Below are positions 34,695-44,468 of a stretch of 64,000 nt of DNA, in pieces. The notes beneath the pieces were generated by a model that was not told where the DNA came from, made no database searches, and worked only from the letters and a program-made list of their open reading frames with translations. How positions within the stretch are numbered: the first letter of the stretch is position 1; each line of letters opens with the position of its first letter. The DNA lies in NCBI GenBank assembly GCA_046732855.1, contig JBKPNX010000096.1:1-64000 (forward strand), given 5' to 3'. Made by a program: the position numbers and the translations under genes. The DNA is from JBKPNX01 sp046732855. Its GTDB lineage: Bacteria > Pseudomonadota > Alphaproteobacteria > Geminicoccales > Geminicoccaceae.

Positions 34695-36143
34695 TCAGTT
34701 CGGCTTGTCTTCTATCGACGAGCGCCCTTCGGCTGACCGCCACGCGCGCGGCGCCTCGGGCAGGGGCCACGGGCGCGCTGCTTCGAACGCGCGTGCCGCG
34801 CGCAGGACCAAGGCATCCGCGTGCATCGGCCCGACGATCTGCAGGCCCACTGGCAATGCCGCCCTAGTGAGGCCGCAGGGTACGGAGGCTGCCGGCTGCT
34901 GGGTCAGGTTGAACGGATTGGAAAACGGCGCCCAGTGAAACCAGCGCGGCTGGCGCGCTGGGTCGGGCCGTTCCTCGCCCGCCGCGAATGCGGCGAGCGG
35001 CAGGGTCGGCGTGAGCAGCAGGTCGTAACTCTCGTGAAAGCCGCGCATTGCCGCGCCGAGTTCGGCCCGCCGCTGCACCGCCGAGAGATAATCGCTGAGC
35101 GTGATCTCTGCGCCCGCCGCCGCGATCTCCTGCAGGCCCGGATCCATCTGCGCGCGCTGCTCCGCCGTGAAGGTGCGCAGCAGGTTGGCGGCGCCCACGT
35201 ACCAGTGCGGCGCGAAAATGTCGATCGGATCGGCCATGACCGCATCGACCTGTTCGACGCCGGCGCCGAGTTCGACGAATACGCCGGCGGCGCTAGCCAC
35301 CAGATCGGCGATCTCCGGGTCCACCTCGGCGAAGCCCAGCGTCGGGCTGAACGCGATCCTGAGTCCGCGCACGCCATCATCGAGACCGATCCGGTGATCG
35401 TGACCGTCGTAAGGCAGGGCCAACCAGTCGCGGCTGTCGGGCAGCGCCAGCACGTTGAGCATGAGGGCGGCATCGCTGACCGTCCGCGTCAGCGGTCCGA
35501 TGTGTGCGACCGTGCCGAACGGGCTTGCGGGCCAGGCCGGTACCCGGCCGAAGCTCGGCTTCAGGCCGAAGACGCCGGTGAACCCGGCGGGAATGCGGAT
35601 CGAGCCGCCGCCGTCCGTGCCGACGTGCAACACGCCCATGCCGAGCGCAGCGGCTACCGCCGCACCACCGCTCGAGCCACCCGGCGTCCTGTCGGTGTCC
35701 CATGGATTGCGAGTCACGCCGGTGAGCGCGCAATCGGTGACCGCCTTCCAGCCGAATTCGGGCGTCGTGGTCTTGCCGACCAGCACGGCACCCTCGTCAC
35801 GCAGGCGGGCCGTCGCCGGCGCGTCCGCATCCCACGGCTGCTCGCGTTCGATCGCGAGGCTGCCGCGCAGGGTCGGCCAGTCCCTGGTCAGCACCAGGTC
35901 CTTGACCGTCGCCGGTATGCCGTCGGTCACGCCACACGGCTCGCCCCTGTACCAGCGGGCTTCAGAGGCCCGCGCCGCAGCGAGCGCGCGTGCCTCGTCG
36001 ACCAAACAGAAAGCGTTGACCTGCGGATCGAACCGCTCGATGCGCGCAAGAACCGCGCGCGTCGTCTCGACCGGCGAGAGTTGACGCGTCCGATACAGGC
36101 GGCACAGCTCCGCGGCGCCGAGCAGGGCCGAATCGGTGGTCAT
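34695..36143 (-). CDS. Amidase signature family protein
   Basis: This second amidase is 482 residues. The Ser-cisSer-Lys triad is intact: Lys in ATVKDLVLTRD (about 81), cis-Ser in TPGGSSGGAA (about 157) and nucleophile Ser in DGGGSIRIPAG (about 181). The surrounding RNPWDTDRTPGG and TRTVSDAALMLNVL match typical amidases of 450-500 residues. It is not clearly in an operon; the upstream glycosyltransferase is 166 bases away on the same strand. No gatB/gatC is near, so a role in tRNA amidation is unlikely. The substrate is unknown. Confidence 0.92.
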   Translation of the reverse strand: MTTDSALLGAAELCRLYRTRQLSPVETTRAVLARIERFDPQVNAFCLVDEARALAAARASEARWYRGEPCGVTDGIPATVKDLVLTRDWPTLRGSLAIEREQPWDADAPATARLRDEGAVLVGKTTTPEFGWKAVTDCALTGVTRNPWDTDRTPGGSSGGAAVAAALGMGVLHVGTDGGGSIRIPAGFTGVFGLKPSFGRVPAWPASPFGTVAHIGPLTRTVSDAALMLNVLALPDSRDWLALPYDGHDHRIGLDDGVRGLRIAFSPTLGFAEVDPEIADLVASAAGVFVELGAGVEQVDAVMADPIDIFAPHWYVGAANLLRTFTAEQRAQMDPGLQEIAAAGAEITLSDYLSAVQRRAELGAAMRGFHESYDLLLTPTLPLAAFAAGEERPDPARQPRWFHWAPFSNPFNLTQQPAASVPCGLTRAALPVGLQIVGPMHADALVLRAARAFEAARPWPLPEAPRAWRSAEGRSSIEDKPN

Positions 36144-36309
36144 GGCGCACCTACCGGTGCCGATGACCCATGCGATACGTCGAACACCGACGGCTCTCGC
36201 GGGGCAGATCCCTTTGCTGCCCTGCGGGCCGGCCGGTCCGGCCAGGCAGAGCTGACGAGCGCCACGGCATGCGCAACTCGCGCTTCAGCCGCCATGGCGC
36301 TCACGCGCC

Positions 36310-37974
36310 TTATCGCGGGCGACGGGCGGCGGGCAGCGCCGCGCAGGCCGGCGGCGCCGGCGCGTCGCCGAGCGCGTTCCAGCGGAACGCGTACACCCCA
36401 GTGCCGCGCGGCAGAGCGATCGGCGTCATGGTCGAGCGGATCACCTCGGTCAGCGGCTCGGATCCCAGCCAGGGCGCGGGAAAGCTCGTGAAGTCGGCGA
36501 CGAGCACGCCGTCGTCGTAGCAGGACATGATGAGCTCCAGTGAAGCCGCGGTCCCGACCACGGGGCGCCCCGTCCGCGGATCCACACTGAACTCGTGACC
36601 GTTCGGCACTTCCGACAGTCGGCTCGGGTTCACGGCGATGTCGTAGTCGCCCATGTAGTACAGTGCCTGCATGTCGTCGGGCGTGAGAATCACGGACGTG
36701 TGCCTGAGCCAAGGTTGCAGCGCATCCGCAGCTGCGGCCCAATCCGCCGATCTCTCATCCTGAGTGAGGGAGACGCCGAACGGCTTCAGAATCGTGCGGG
36801 CGGGTGCGCCATTCGAGAAGACAAGGAAGATTAGGCCCGCGGTGATCAGAGCCCATGTCGTCGCACGCCGCGGCAGCCCTGGCGCCACGAGCGCCACGGC
36901 GCTGTCGGTGATGGCGGAGATCCAGCGCCACAGCGCGGTGATTACACTAGCCAGGCTGATAGCCCAGATGACAAACAGGAAAGGTAAAATAAAAAAAATA
37001 TAGTTGAAATGCTTCATTGCCGCGAGCGACAGCAGCACGAACGCCGGAATGAAGATGCAGCAGCAAAGCAGCGTGACCCGTGGCCGCGTCGCCGCAGCGA
37101 GCAGGGCGAGGAAGGGAAACACCGGCCACAAGGTCGGATAGCGCTGGATCAGCTCCAGCTGATAGAACCAGACTTGATTGGCGCGCGGCAAAGCATGCAG
37201 CGGTGCATACCGGAAGGCGTGCCACAGTTCTTGCGCTATCCCGCTTTCTACCATCACAAAGGCGCCGGCAAAAAGCAGAGCGGCTGCTAGCCCGACGATT
37301 GTCCACAGACGCCGGGGGTGTTGTCGCTGTGCCCCAAGCCGCGGCAAAGCCACGGTCGCCACGAACCAGACACCCAGGCCCAGCACTCCGATGACGGTGA
37401 GGGGTGTGAGATGATAGGCCACGCTCAGGCAAGCCAGTGAACCAATCGCTACCGCCACACTGGTCCGCCTCGGGAGATCCTGTTCGACCAACGCGTAGGC
37501 GCCCATCGCGGCCAGCCAGAACAGGAGGGCATGCAACGCATAGAAGCGGGCGAACTGCGATTCCTGGATGCTCAGTGGCGAGAACGCCATGAAGAGCGCC
37601 GCGATCCACGCGGTGGAGCTGTCGGCCACCGCGCGCGTCCAGAGGAACACAACGATAACGAGCAGTATGCCGGCAAGCACTGCCGGCAGTCGCGCTACCA
37701 CCAGGCTGTCACCGAACAAATCTAGAAATCCAGCGGTGAAAATCGTGTAGACCCCGGCACGGTCGTACACGCCGGCTCCGGCGAGATGAAACGTGCCGTC
37801 CTGGAGCCAACTCCGAGCGGCCAGCAATGTGTACAGCTCGTCGTTCAACGGGGGGCGGTTCAGGCCGACGGCACGCACCATCAGCGCAGCCACAATCAAG
37901 ACGAGAAATGCTGTCCACGTCTCGCGCCGACCCTCCGGCACGCCGCTCAACAGCATGGGCCTGTCAAGACGCAT
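36310..37974 (-). CDS. Glycosyltransferase family 39-like integral membrane protein
   Basis: This polytopic membrane protein is 554 residues with roughly 10-12 hydrophobic helices. It has the ArnT/PMT-type first periplasmic loop acidic motif LNRPPLNDELYTLLAAR (about 38-54) and a large C-terminal soluble domain (about 400-554). Such enzymes transfer a sugar from a polyprenyl-phosphate donor to a protein or lipid on the outer face of the inner membrane. It forms an operon with the methyltransferase gene, which ends 14 bases upstream. It marks the left edge of the polysaccharide region. Confidence 0.82.
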   Translation of the reverse strand: MRLDRPMLLSGVPEGRRETWTAFLVLIVAALMVRAVGLNRPPLNDELYTLLAARSWLQDGTFHLAGAGVYDRAGVYTIFTAGFLDLFGDSLVVARLPAVLAGILLVIVVFLWTRAVADSSTAWIAALFMAFSPLSIQESQFARFYALHALLFWLAAMGAYALVEQDLPRRTSVAVAIGSLACLSVAYHLTPLTVIGVLGLGVWFVATVALPRLGAQRQHPRRLWTIVGLAAALLFAGAFVMVESGIAQELWHAFRYAPLHALPRANQVWFYQLELIQRYPTLWPVFPFLALLAAATRPRVTLLCCCIFIPAFVLLSLAAMKHFNYIFFILPFLFVIWAISLASVITALWRWISAITDSAVALVAPGLPRRATTWALITAGLIFLVFSNGAPARTILKPFGVSLTQDERSADWAAAADALQPWLRHTSVILTPDDMQALYYMGDYDIAVNPSRLSEVPNGHEFSVDPRTGRPVVGTAASLELIMSCYDDGVLVADFTSFPAPWLGSEPLTEVIRSTMTPIALPRGTGVYAFRWNALGDAPAPPACAALPAARRPR

Positions 37975-37988
37975 CCTCGTTCAACTCC

Positions 37989-38693
37989 TCACCTTGCCTG
38001 CGTGACCCTGTCCAGCTCGCCGCGGTGGCGGTCAAGCCCCGCCTCGAGAATGTAGAAACGGTGGTAAGGAAATCCGAAGACGAGTCGTTCGTTCCTGATT
38101 CTGAAGTGCCGTGTCAGCACATTCCGCACGCTCCGCCTGGAAAAGCCGATCTTGCCAACCTCCCAGAAGTGCTCGGGGTCGGCATAGTTGCGGATCGGCC
38201 ACGGGATCTTGGCGGCTATGCGGATCGGCGGGAACAGCGGAACCTTGAGCGCGAACTGAAAATACGGTCCCGCGTGCGGCAAGCTGATAAGGACGTAGCG
38301 CCTGGCGACTCGCGCCAGCTCGGCCAGGGCGATCGGGACTTCGGGCCAGCGGAGGTGTTCCAGGACCTGAAAGGCGCACACCACATCGAAGCTTGCGGTC
38401 CCGAGCGGCAAGTGGGTCATCGAGGCGACGATGTCCGGTTGCAGATCCCCCACCATGTCGATGCTACGGTAATCCATGCCAAGCCGTCGTAGATAGCTGC
38501 CAAAAAACCCGTCGCCGACGCCAACCTCGAGAACGCTCTGGGGCGCCAGGTCCAGCGTCTCACGCAGCTGCACGTAGTAGCTCTCCCAGCGGCCGGGGTG
38601 GCAATAACGGGCAAACGCATAGTGCTTGCGGCCCGGAATCGCGGTGCTGCACGTGGAGTTCGCGTCTGGCGCGCTGCTCGTGCCTACTTGCAT
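37989..38693 (-). CDS. Class I SAM-dependent methyltransferase
   Basis: The protein is 234 residues from ATG 38693, preceded by GAGAGA; a longer frame reaches a TTG at 38756. The SAM-binding strand is SVLEVGVGDGFFGSYL (about 53-68), an acceptable GxGxG variant, with later motifs SFDVVCAFQVLEHLRWPE and RYVLISLPHAG. The end carries two aromatic-rich segments typical of glycan-modifying methyltransferases. It precedes the GT39-like gene and is divergent from the flippase, so methylation of a sugar in this locus is likely. Confidence 0.85.
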   Translation of the reverse strand: MQVGTSSAPDANSTCSTAIPGRKHYAFARYCHPGRWESYYVQLRETLDLAPQSVLEVGVGDGFFGSYLRRLGMDYRSIDMVGDLQPDIVASMTHLPLGTASFDVVCAFQVLEHLRWPEVPIALAELARVARRYVLISLPHAGPYFQFALKVPLFPPIRIAAKIPWPIRNYADPEHFWEVGKIGFSRRSVRNVLTRHFRIRNERLVFGFPYHRFYILEAGLDRHRGELDRVTQAR

Positions 38694-38834
38694 TCTCTCA
38701 GGATTGCCGGCAGCTATAGACCGCATCTTGTGGCCCGAAGCGCCGCCGCCAGTCAACGCCGAACCTGACCGCGAACTGACGCGAGATCATGAACAGGTAC
38801 ACGCGGGGCGGCCCAAGGGATCCGACATTCAGCG

Positions 38835-40256
38835 ATGATGCTCTGGCGGCACGGTCTCTACTACTTGGCGGCCCGGGGAGGACCCGGGCTGGTGAGTCTC
38901 CTTGCGATCGTCGTCTACACGCGCCTGCTCACGCCAGAGGATTACGGTCGCTATGCCCTCGTGATCGCCGGGGTCGGGCTCGCCAATAAGCTCGCGTTCG
39001 AATGGCTGCGCCTGGCGCTTTTGCGCTTTCTGCCTGCCTTGCCTGAGCCCCGGGTTCTGTTCGCCACGATCGGCGCGGCATTTCTCTCCCTCCTCGTGCT
39101 GAGCGCAGTGGGCGGCGTCGGCGCCGTTTTGGTTGTGGATCCGAGCGTCCGTAAGCTGGTCGGCATGGGCCTGGCGCTGCTCTGGGTCCAAGCGCTGTTC
39201 GAGTTGGAGCTGGAGCGGGCGCGCAGCGAGCTCGCACCAAAGCGCTATGGTCTCATGGCATTCGTCCGCGCCGCGCTCGGCCTTGCAGCGGGGGTAGCGC
39301 TCGTAGGCTTGGGTTTTGGTGCAGCAGGGCCGGTTCTCGGTCTGCTGGCGGCGATGCTCGTGGCCCTTGTCCCGCCGCTCCTCCAGATCTTGCCGGGATT
39401 CCGCTTCGCCCTGTACGATCCGGCCCTAATGCGACGGATCGCCTCATATGGCGTACCACTCGCCGCCACCGGCTCGTTCAACTTTCTCATGGGTAACGCC
39501 GACCGCTTTCTACTCGGCTGGCTGATCGACAACGCCGCAGTAGGCCGCTACGCCGTTGTTTACGACCTTGCGAGCTTCACGGTCGGCCTGCTCCTCATGG
39601 TAGTCAATCTCGCCGCCTACCCGCTTGCGGTGCGCGCGCTCGAAGAGCGTGGCGCTGCGGCCGCGCGCATGCAGTTGCGGGCTAACCTCGGAGCCCTGCT
39701 GGCGCTCGGTCTCCCCGGAACGGTCGGCTTGATGGTGCTCGCGCGCCCGCTGGCCGAGCTCGTTCTCGGAGCGGGCTTCCGCGATCAGACCGTGCTGCTG
39801 ATCCCGCTAATTGCGCTCGGGGCGCTGCTGCGCGACCTCAAGGTCTATTACGCGGACGTCGCCTTCTATCTCGGGCGCAACACGCTCGGCCAGATGTGGG
39901 TGACGGTCAGCGCCTGCGTGCTGAACCTTCTGCTGAATCTCTGGTGGATTCCTGTATATGGCGTCGTGGGCGCGGCCTACGCGAGCATCCTGGCTTACGC
40001 TCTGGCGCTGGTGCTTAGCGCCATTCTGGGCAGCCGCGCCTTCGCTCTGCCTGGGCCGTCGTTCGACAGCTTGAAGATCGTGGCGGCAGCCGCGGCAATG
40101 GGCGCGGTGCTATGGCCCTTTGCCAGCTACACGGGGATTGTCGCGCTCACGGCCCAGATTGCTTGCGGGGCGCTGACCTATGCCCTTTTTATCTGGCTGT
40201 TGGACGTGGGCAGTGTGCGCGCACATCTTGCCCAGCTGGCTGGTCGCCTCCGCTAG
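38835..40256 (+). CDS. Oligosaccharide flippase, Wzx/MATE-like
   Basis: This inner-membrane protein is 473 residues with about 12-14 hydrophobic helices, the shape of the polysaccharide-specific MOP exporters (Wzx). The N-terminal LYYLAARGGPGLVSLLAIVVYTRLLTPEDYGRYALVI is the characteristic opening of the family. It would flip undecaprenyl-linked repeat units to the periplasm for polymerisation by the ligase/polymerase at 50401. It lies 18 bases upstream of a glycosyltransferase, apparently co-transcribed. Confidence 0.9.
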   Translation: MMLWRHGLYYLAARGGPGLVSLLAIVVYTRLLTPEDYGRYALVIAGVGLANKLAFEWLRLALLRFLPALPEPRVLFATIGAAFLSLLVLSAVGGVGAVLVVDPSVRKLVGMGLALLWVQALFELELERARSELAPKRYGLMAFVRAALGLAAGVALVGLGFGAAGPVLGLLAAMLVALVPPLLQILPGFRFALYDPALMRRIASYGVPLAATGSFNFLMGNADRFLLGWLIDNAAVGRYAVVYDLASFTVGLLLMVVNLAAYPLAVRALEERGAAAARMQLRANLGALLALGLPGTVGLMVLARPLAELVLGAGFRDQTVLLIPLIALGALLRDLKVYYADVAFYLGRNTLGQMWVTVSACVLNLLLNLWWIPVYGVVGAAYASILAYALALVLSAILGSRAFALPGPSFDSLKIVAAAAAMGAVLWPFASYTGIVALTAQIACGALTYALFIWLLDVGSVRAHLAQLAGRLR

Positions 40257-40274
40257 TGGGAGTGTAACCCGAGA

Positions 40275-41471
40275 GTGCTGAGCACCGAGCATAAGGCGCC
40301 GCGTGTCGCCGACCGGCGGGCCGAGGAGACTAAGGCGGAGGCGCGGCCGCGTCGGATCCTGCACGTCGTGGGAAGCATGGATCAATACGGCATCGCGCTC
40401 TCGCTCGTGCACATGCTGACGATCGTCGACCGGCAGCGCTATCGGATGGACTTCCTCACGTTCAGCGAGCAGCCGGGCACCCGGGATGAGGATGTGCGGG
40501 CACTAGGCTGTCGGGTGATCCCCTGCCCTTTCCGGAAAGGCCTTTCCTGGCGCTTTGCCCGCGGCTTCGGCGAAGCTCTGCGGGAGTTTGGCCCCTACGA
40601 TGTTGTCCACAGCCATGTCCACCTGTACAGCGGTCATGTGCTGAGACTCGCCCATCGCCACGGCGTGGCGCTGCGGATCGCACACAGCCGCAACGACACC
40701 CGAGTCGATGAAGCCCAGCGCCGGTGGCCGCGCCAGCTGTACCGCTCGCTGATGCGGCGCTGGATCCGCCAGCACGCGAACGTTCGTCTCGCGATCAGTC
40801 GGAGCGCTGCGGAGGACCTGTTTGGCGCCGATTGGGAGGACGCCGGAGTTCGCTTGATCTACTCTGGCCGCGACTTCGCTGGCTACGCTGCACCGGCGCC
40901 GCGGCCGGCGGTGCGCAGTACCCTCGGCATACCTGCCGATGCGCTCGTCCTCGGTCACGTCGGGCGATTTGACTGGCGCAAGAACCACGAGTACGTGATC
41001 GCGGTCGCTACGGAGCTGTTCAAGCGGACCGCGAGCGCTTGGCTTCTGCTCATCGGCGATGGCCCTCGCCAAGCTGCGATCGAGGCTCTGGCGCACTCCT
41101 CGGGCATCGCCGACCGGGTCGTCTTCACAGGCGTTCGTACCGACGTGCCACGCCTGGTCACAGGCGCGATGGACGTGTTCGTGTTCCCTTCCCATCATGA
41201 GGGCCTGGGCCTCGCCGCCGTGGAAGCGCAGGCGGCCGGCCTGCCCTGCGTCCTCTCAGATGCTCTGCCCGAGGAAATCGATGTGGTTCCTGAACTGGTC
41301 CACCGGTTGTCGTTGAACGCGCCGCCGGCCCTCTGGGCCGAGCGAATCCTGGCTAGCGCCCGCGCCTCCCGGCCAAATGCCGCCGACGCCTATCGAGCAG
41401 TGCAGGCGAGCGAGTTCAGCGTTGAGCGGACCACGGCGCGCCTTTGCAGGATCTATGACGATCTGTCGTAA
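40275..41471 (+). CDS. Glycosyltransferase family 4 (EpsF-like)
   Basis: This cytoplasmic retaining glycosyltransferase is 398 residues from a GTG start. The N-terminal domain begins RRILHVVGSMDQYGIALSL, with VVHSHVHLYSGHVLRLAHRHG in the EpsF style. The C-terminal donor domain carries LGHVGRFDWRKNHEYVI and the nucleotide-sugar site FPSHHEGLGLAAVEAQAAGLP (Ex7E). It is directly downstream of the flippase. The sugar donor cannot be inferred. Confidence 0.9.
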   Translation: MLSTEHKAPRVADRRAEETKAEARPRRILHVVGSMDQYGIALSLVHMLTIVDRQRYRMDFLTFSEQPGTRDEDVRALGCRVIPCPFRKGLSWRFARGFGEALREFGPYDVVHSHVHLYSGHVLRLAHRHGVALRIAHSRNDTRVDEAQRRWPRQLYRSLMRRWIRQHANVRLAISRSAAEDLFGADWEDAGVRLIYSGRDFAGYAAPAPRPAVRSTLGIPADALVLGHVGRFDWRKNHEYVIAVATELFKRTASAWLLLIGDGPRQAAIEALAHSSGIADRVVFTGVRTDVPRLVTGAMDVFVFPSHHEGLGLAAVEAQAAGLPCVLSDALPEEIDVVPELVHRLSLNAPPALWAERILASARASRPNAADAYRAVQASEFSVERTTARLCRIYDDLS

Positions 41472-41621
41472 TCGGTCCGCGACCAGACGCCGAGCGCTAG
41501 GTTCGTTAGCGCTACCCGGAACGGCAGCGAAGCGGTGGGACCTCGGACGCTTCGACGACGGGAACCGTCTGGAGCCAGCTCGGACGCTGCCGCTGGTCGG
41601 TTTGCCAGGTGAGCCCTTGCG

Positions 41622-44405
41622 ATGCTGCTCGATGCGGTAGAAGCGCCACTCGAGACGCCTCTCCAAGCGAGGGTGTGCGTCGTCGGATCGGGACCGAGCG
41701 GGCTGACGCTCACGCGCCGCCTAGTCGAGGCCCGCGTCCCGGTGGTGGTCCTGGAGGCGGGGCCGCTTGATGAACCTCCCCGCGGCGCTCAGCCGTCCAT
41801 TCCCGTCGAGTACGCCGGCCAGCCCAAGCGGCTCGACCCGACCACAGCTCAACAGGTGGGGGGAACGAGCTCCCTTTGGCACGGCGTGCTGACGCCGCTC
41901 GATCCGATCGATTTCCAGCACCGACCGTGGATCCCGCACAGTGGATGGCCGATCGGGCCGGACGAGCTGGCGCCGTTCTACGAGCAGGCCGCGCTCCGGC
42001 TCGGGGTCGACGATCCTCGCTATTTCGACACCGATTTGTTGGCGCCAGAGATCAAATCGTTGCTCGACGAGATGCCGTTTGATCGCTCGGTCCTCACGAA
42101 CAAGATGCTCATCCAGCCGACGCCGATCAGGCGTTTTTGGGACGATGCTCGTGGCTACCTTGCCCGCAGCCGGCACGCGCAACTGGTCTACCGGGCGCGC
42201 GCGGTCGAGTTGCTGCCGACCGAAGCGAGCGACGCCTGCATCGGGGAAGTTATATACCTTGCACCAGACAATCGGCCCCGCCGTGTCCGCGCCGACTATG
42301 TCGTCCTGAGTGGCGGCGCTTATCAGAACTCGCGCCTGCTACTCAATTCGCGCTCTCGATGGTCCGCGGGAGTCGGCAATGCCCGGGACCTCGTCGGCCG
42401 CTATCTAGCCGACCATCCCATGGGCAATCTGTTCCAGGTTCGCCTGCGCCGGCCGATCAAGGCGCACATCTATGCCGACTTCATGTATCGTCCGGGCCAG
42501 AGGATCAAGACGGCGCTGCGCCTCAACGACGCACAGCAGCAAATCTTGGGGTTGCCCAACCACTCCTTCTATCTACGTCCTTCGTTCGCCGAAGGCGTTG
42601 ATAATCGGACTGAACAGATAAAGCTCAGTCTATTCACACTCCGCAGCAACAACGTGAATCTTGCTGATCTCATTCGCGTATTTTCTAACCTCGATCTCGT
42701 AATGCAGATCGCGGTTTATAAGTGGTCTCTGAATGCGACTTATCGCTTCGCGGATCTGTTCTTCATGTGCGAACAGGTCCCGAACCCGGATAGCCGGGTC
42801 ACCCTTTCCGACCAGATCGGGCCCGATGGCTATCCGATCGCACGCGCCGACTGGCGGCTGTCCTCGGCGGACTACGAGTCGGCGGCTGCAATGTACGATG
42901 TGCTGGTCGAGCGCGGCCTTGGCCCGGCGTCGTTCCAACCCACTCATCGCCGCGACCAGCTTGCCTGGGGTGAGCGCTTGTCCTCGGCTGCACACCACCT
43001 GGGCACCTGTCGAATGGCGGGCGCGCCATCCGCGGGTGTCCTCGATCGGAACTTGAAGGTTTTCGGCATCGACAATCTTTATGTTGCCGACGGGAGTGTG
43101 TTCCCGACGACGGGTAGTGCCAATGCCACCCTGACCACCTCTGCGCTCGCCCTTCGGCTCGGAAGTCACCTTGCGGCCCGCGTCGATCGACCGCCGGCGG
43201 TGCGGCTGGCAATCCCGAGGGTGCCGACCGTGGCGGTGACCGGCGCATCGGGGTTCATCGGCGGATGCTTCGTCGCGCGCGGTTCTCAATTCGCCGAAAT
43301 CCGAGCGATCGGCCGCCGCGGTCTGGCAGCAAAGACCCCCGGCAATGTACGCGTTCGGGAATGTGCGCTCGACGATGTCGCACGTCTCACTGCAGCGCTG
43401 GCCGGCTGCGATGCCCTCGTCCACCTCGCGTATGCGCAGGAGGATGAGCGCTTCAATCGTCGTGCCTTGGGCGCGCTGCTGACCGCCGCTGCGCAAGCGG
43501 GAGTGGGGCGGGTGGTGTTGGTAAGCACCGTGTCCGTTTACGATGCCGAGCATCGGGGACCGCTGATCGAAGAGGACGCCGGGGCGCGTACCTACGATGA
43601 CTATAGCGTGGTCAAGCGTCGGCTCGAGCAAGAATTCGAACGGCAAGTCGCCAAGAAGGGCTTGTCGGGGGTCGTCCTGCAGCCGACGGTGGTTTACGGC
43701 TGGCCAAGTGGTTGGACCTGTAATGCAGCCGAGATTGCCAAGCACCGCATCGCTCGTCTGCCGGCCGCAGGCCGCAGATTGTGCAATGCGGTCTACGTCG
43801 ACGATGTCGCTGCGGCGCTGCGCTGCGCCGTGGCCGTTCCCGCAGCGGCTATCGGCAAGGAAGGGCCCGCGCCCCGGTTTTTGATTTCGGGTCCGGGGGC
43901 CGTGACGTGGGCCGAGTTCTATAGTGCTCATGCCGAAATGCTCGCTCGGCTTGCTCTCCCTCAGAGCTTGTGCATACAGGCGCTGAGCTCGCCCCATAGC
44001 TATCACGAGGATAGCAAGCGTGACTACGCTTATCGTTTGTTGTATCACGGCCTTTCGGGCCGGCTTTCTCGGCCGGTGATTGGACATGCGCGGCGGATGC
44101 TGCGCCGCGACGAGGGCGGGAACGATCGCGCCGCGGCGGCGCTGCGACGGCTGATCGCCCCGTGCCGGGATGCGGCATGGCAGCCTGCCGGCCTGTCCCG
44201 CTTGGTCCATGCGGCTCAATTTGAGGTGAATTGCGACCGAGCGGCCCATGTCTTGGGCTGGCACCCGCGCTTTGATCTCGCCGCTGGTATCGCTGCCACC
44301 GAGGCCGAGATTGCGGCCGCGCTGCGCGCTCGGAGCCGCAGCGCGATCGGCCGGACGTCCTGCGGGCCGTGTGCGCAAGCGATTTCTAGCTTCACAAATC
44401 CATGA
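41622..44405 (+). CDS. GMC oxidoreductase-NAD-dependent epimerase/dehydratase fusion
   Basis: This 927-residue protein joins two enzymes. Residues about 1-525 are a GMC flavoprotein: FAD motif GSGPSG at 22-27, GGTSSLWHGVLT, and the C-terminal AAHHLGTCRMAG (about 456-467) and NLYVADGSVFPTTGSANAT. Residues about 535-915 are an extended SDR: TGASGFIGG from 540, STVSVYD, and Tyr661/Lys665 in YSVVKRR. The frame is continuous with no sign of a join error. It sits in the polysaccharide locus between a glycosyltransferase and an asparagine-synthase-like gene, so both halves probably modify a nucleotide sugar or lipid-linked sugar. The oxidised group is unknown. Confidence 0.88.
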   Translation: MLLDAVEAPLETPLQARVCVVGSGPSGLTLTRRLVEARVPVVVLEAGPLDEPPRGAQPSIPVEYAGQPKRLDPTTAQQVGGTSSLWHGVLTPLDPIDFQHRPWIPHSGWPIGPDELAPFYEQAALRLGVDDPRYFDTDLLAPEIKSLLDEMPFDRSVLTNKMLIQPTPIRRFWDDARGYLARSRHAQLVYRARAVELLPTEASDACIGEVIYLAPDNRPRRVRADYVVLSGGAYQNSRLLLNSRSRWSAGVGNARDLVGRYLADHPMGNLFQVRLRRPIKAHIYADFMYRPGQRIKTALRLNDAQQQILGLPNHSFYLRPSFAEGVDNRTEQIKLSLFTLRSNNVNLADLIRVFSNLDLVMQIAVYKWSLNATYRFADLFFMCEQVPNPDSRVTLSDQIGPDGYPIARADWRLSSADYESAAAMYDVLVERGLGPASFQPTHRRDQLAWGERLSSAAHHLGTCRMAGAPSAGVLDRNLKVFGIDNLYVADGSVFPTTGSANATLTTSALALRLGSHLAARVDRPPAVRLAIPRVPTVAVTGASGFIGGCFVARGSQFAEIRAIGRRGLAAKTPGNVRVRECALDDVARLTAALAGCDALVHLAYAQEDERFNRRALGALLTAAAQAGVGRVVLVSTVSVYDAEHRGPLIEEDAGARTYDDYSVVKRRLEQEFERQVAKKGLSGVVLQPTVVYGWPSGWTCNAAEIAKHRIARLPAAGRRLCNAVYVDDVAAALRCAVAVPAAAIGKEGPAPRFLISGPGAVTWAEFYSAHAEMLARLALPQSLCIQALSSPHSYHEDSKRDYAYRLLYHGLSGRLSRPVIGHARRMLRRDEGGNDRAAAALRRLIAPCRDAAWQPAGLSRLVHAAQFEVNCDRAAHVLGWHPRFDLAAGIAATEAEIAAALRARSRSAIGRTSCGPCAQAISSFTNP

Positions 44406-44468
44406 CGCGCATGCAGGCTATCTACAGTGTATCAATAGCTCCACGCCGGCCTTGCTGAGTACCTCGTG

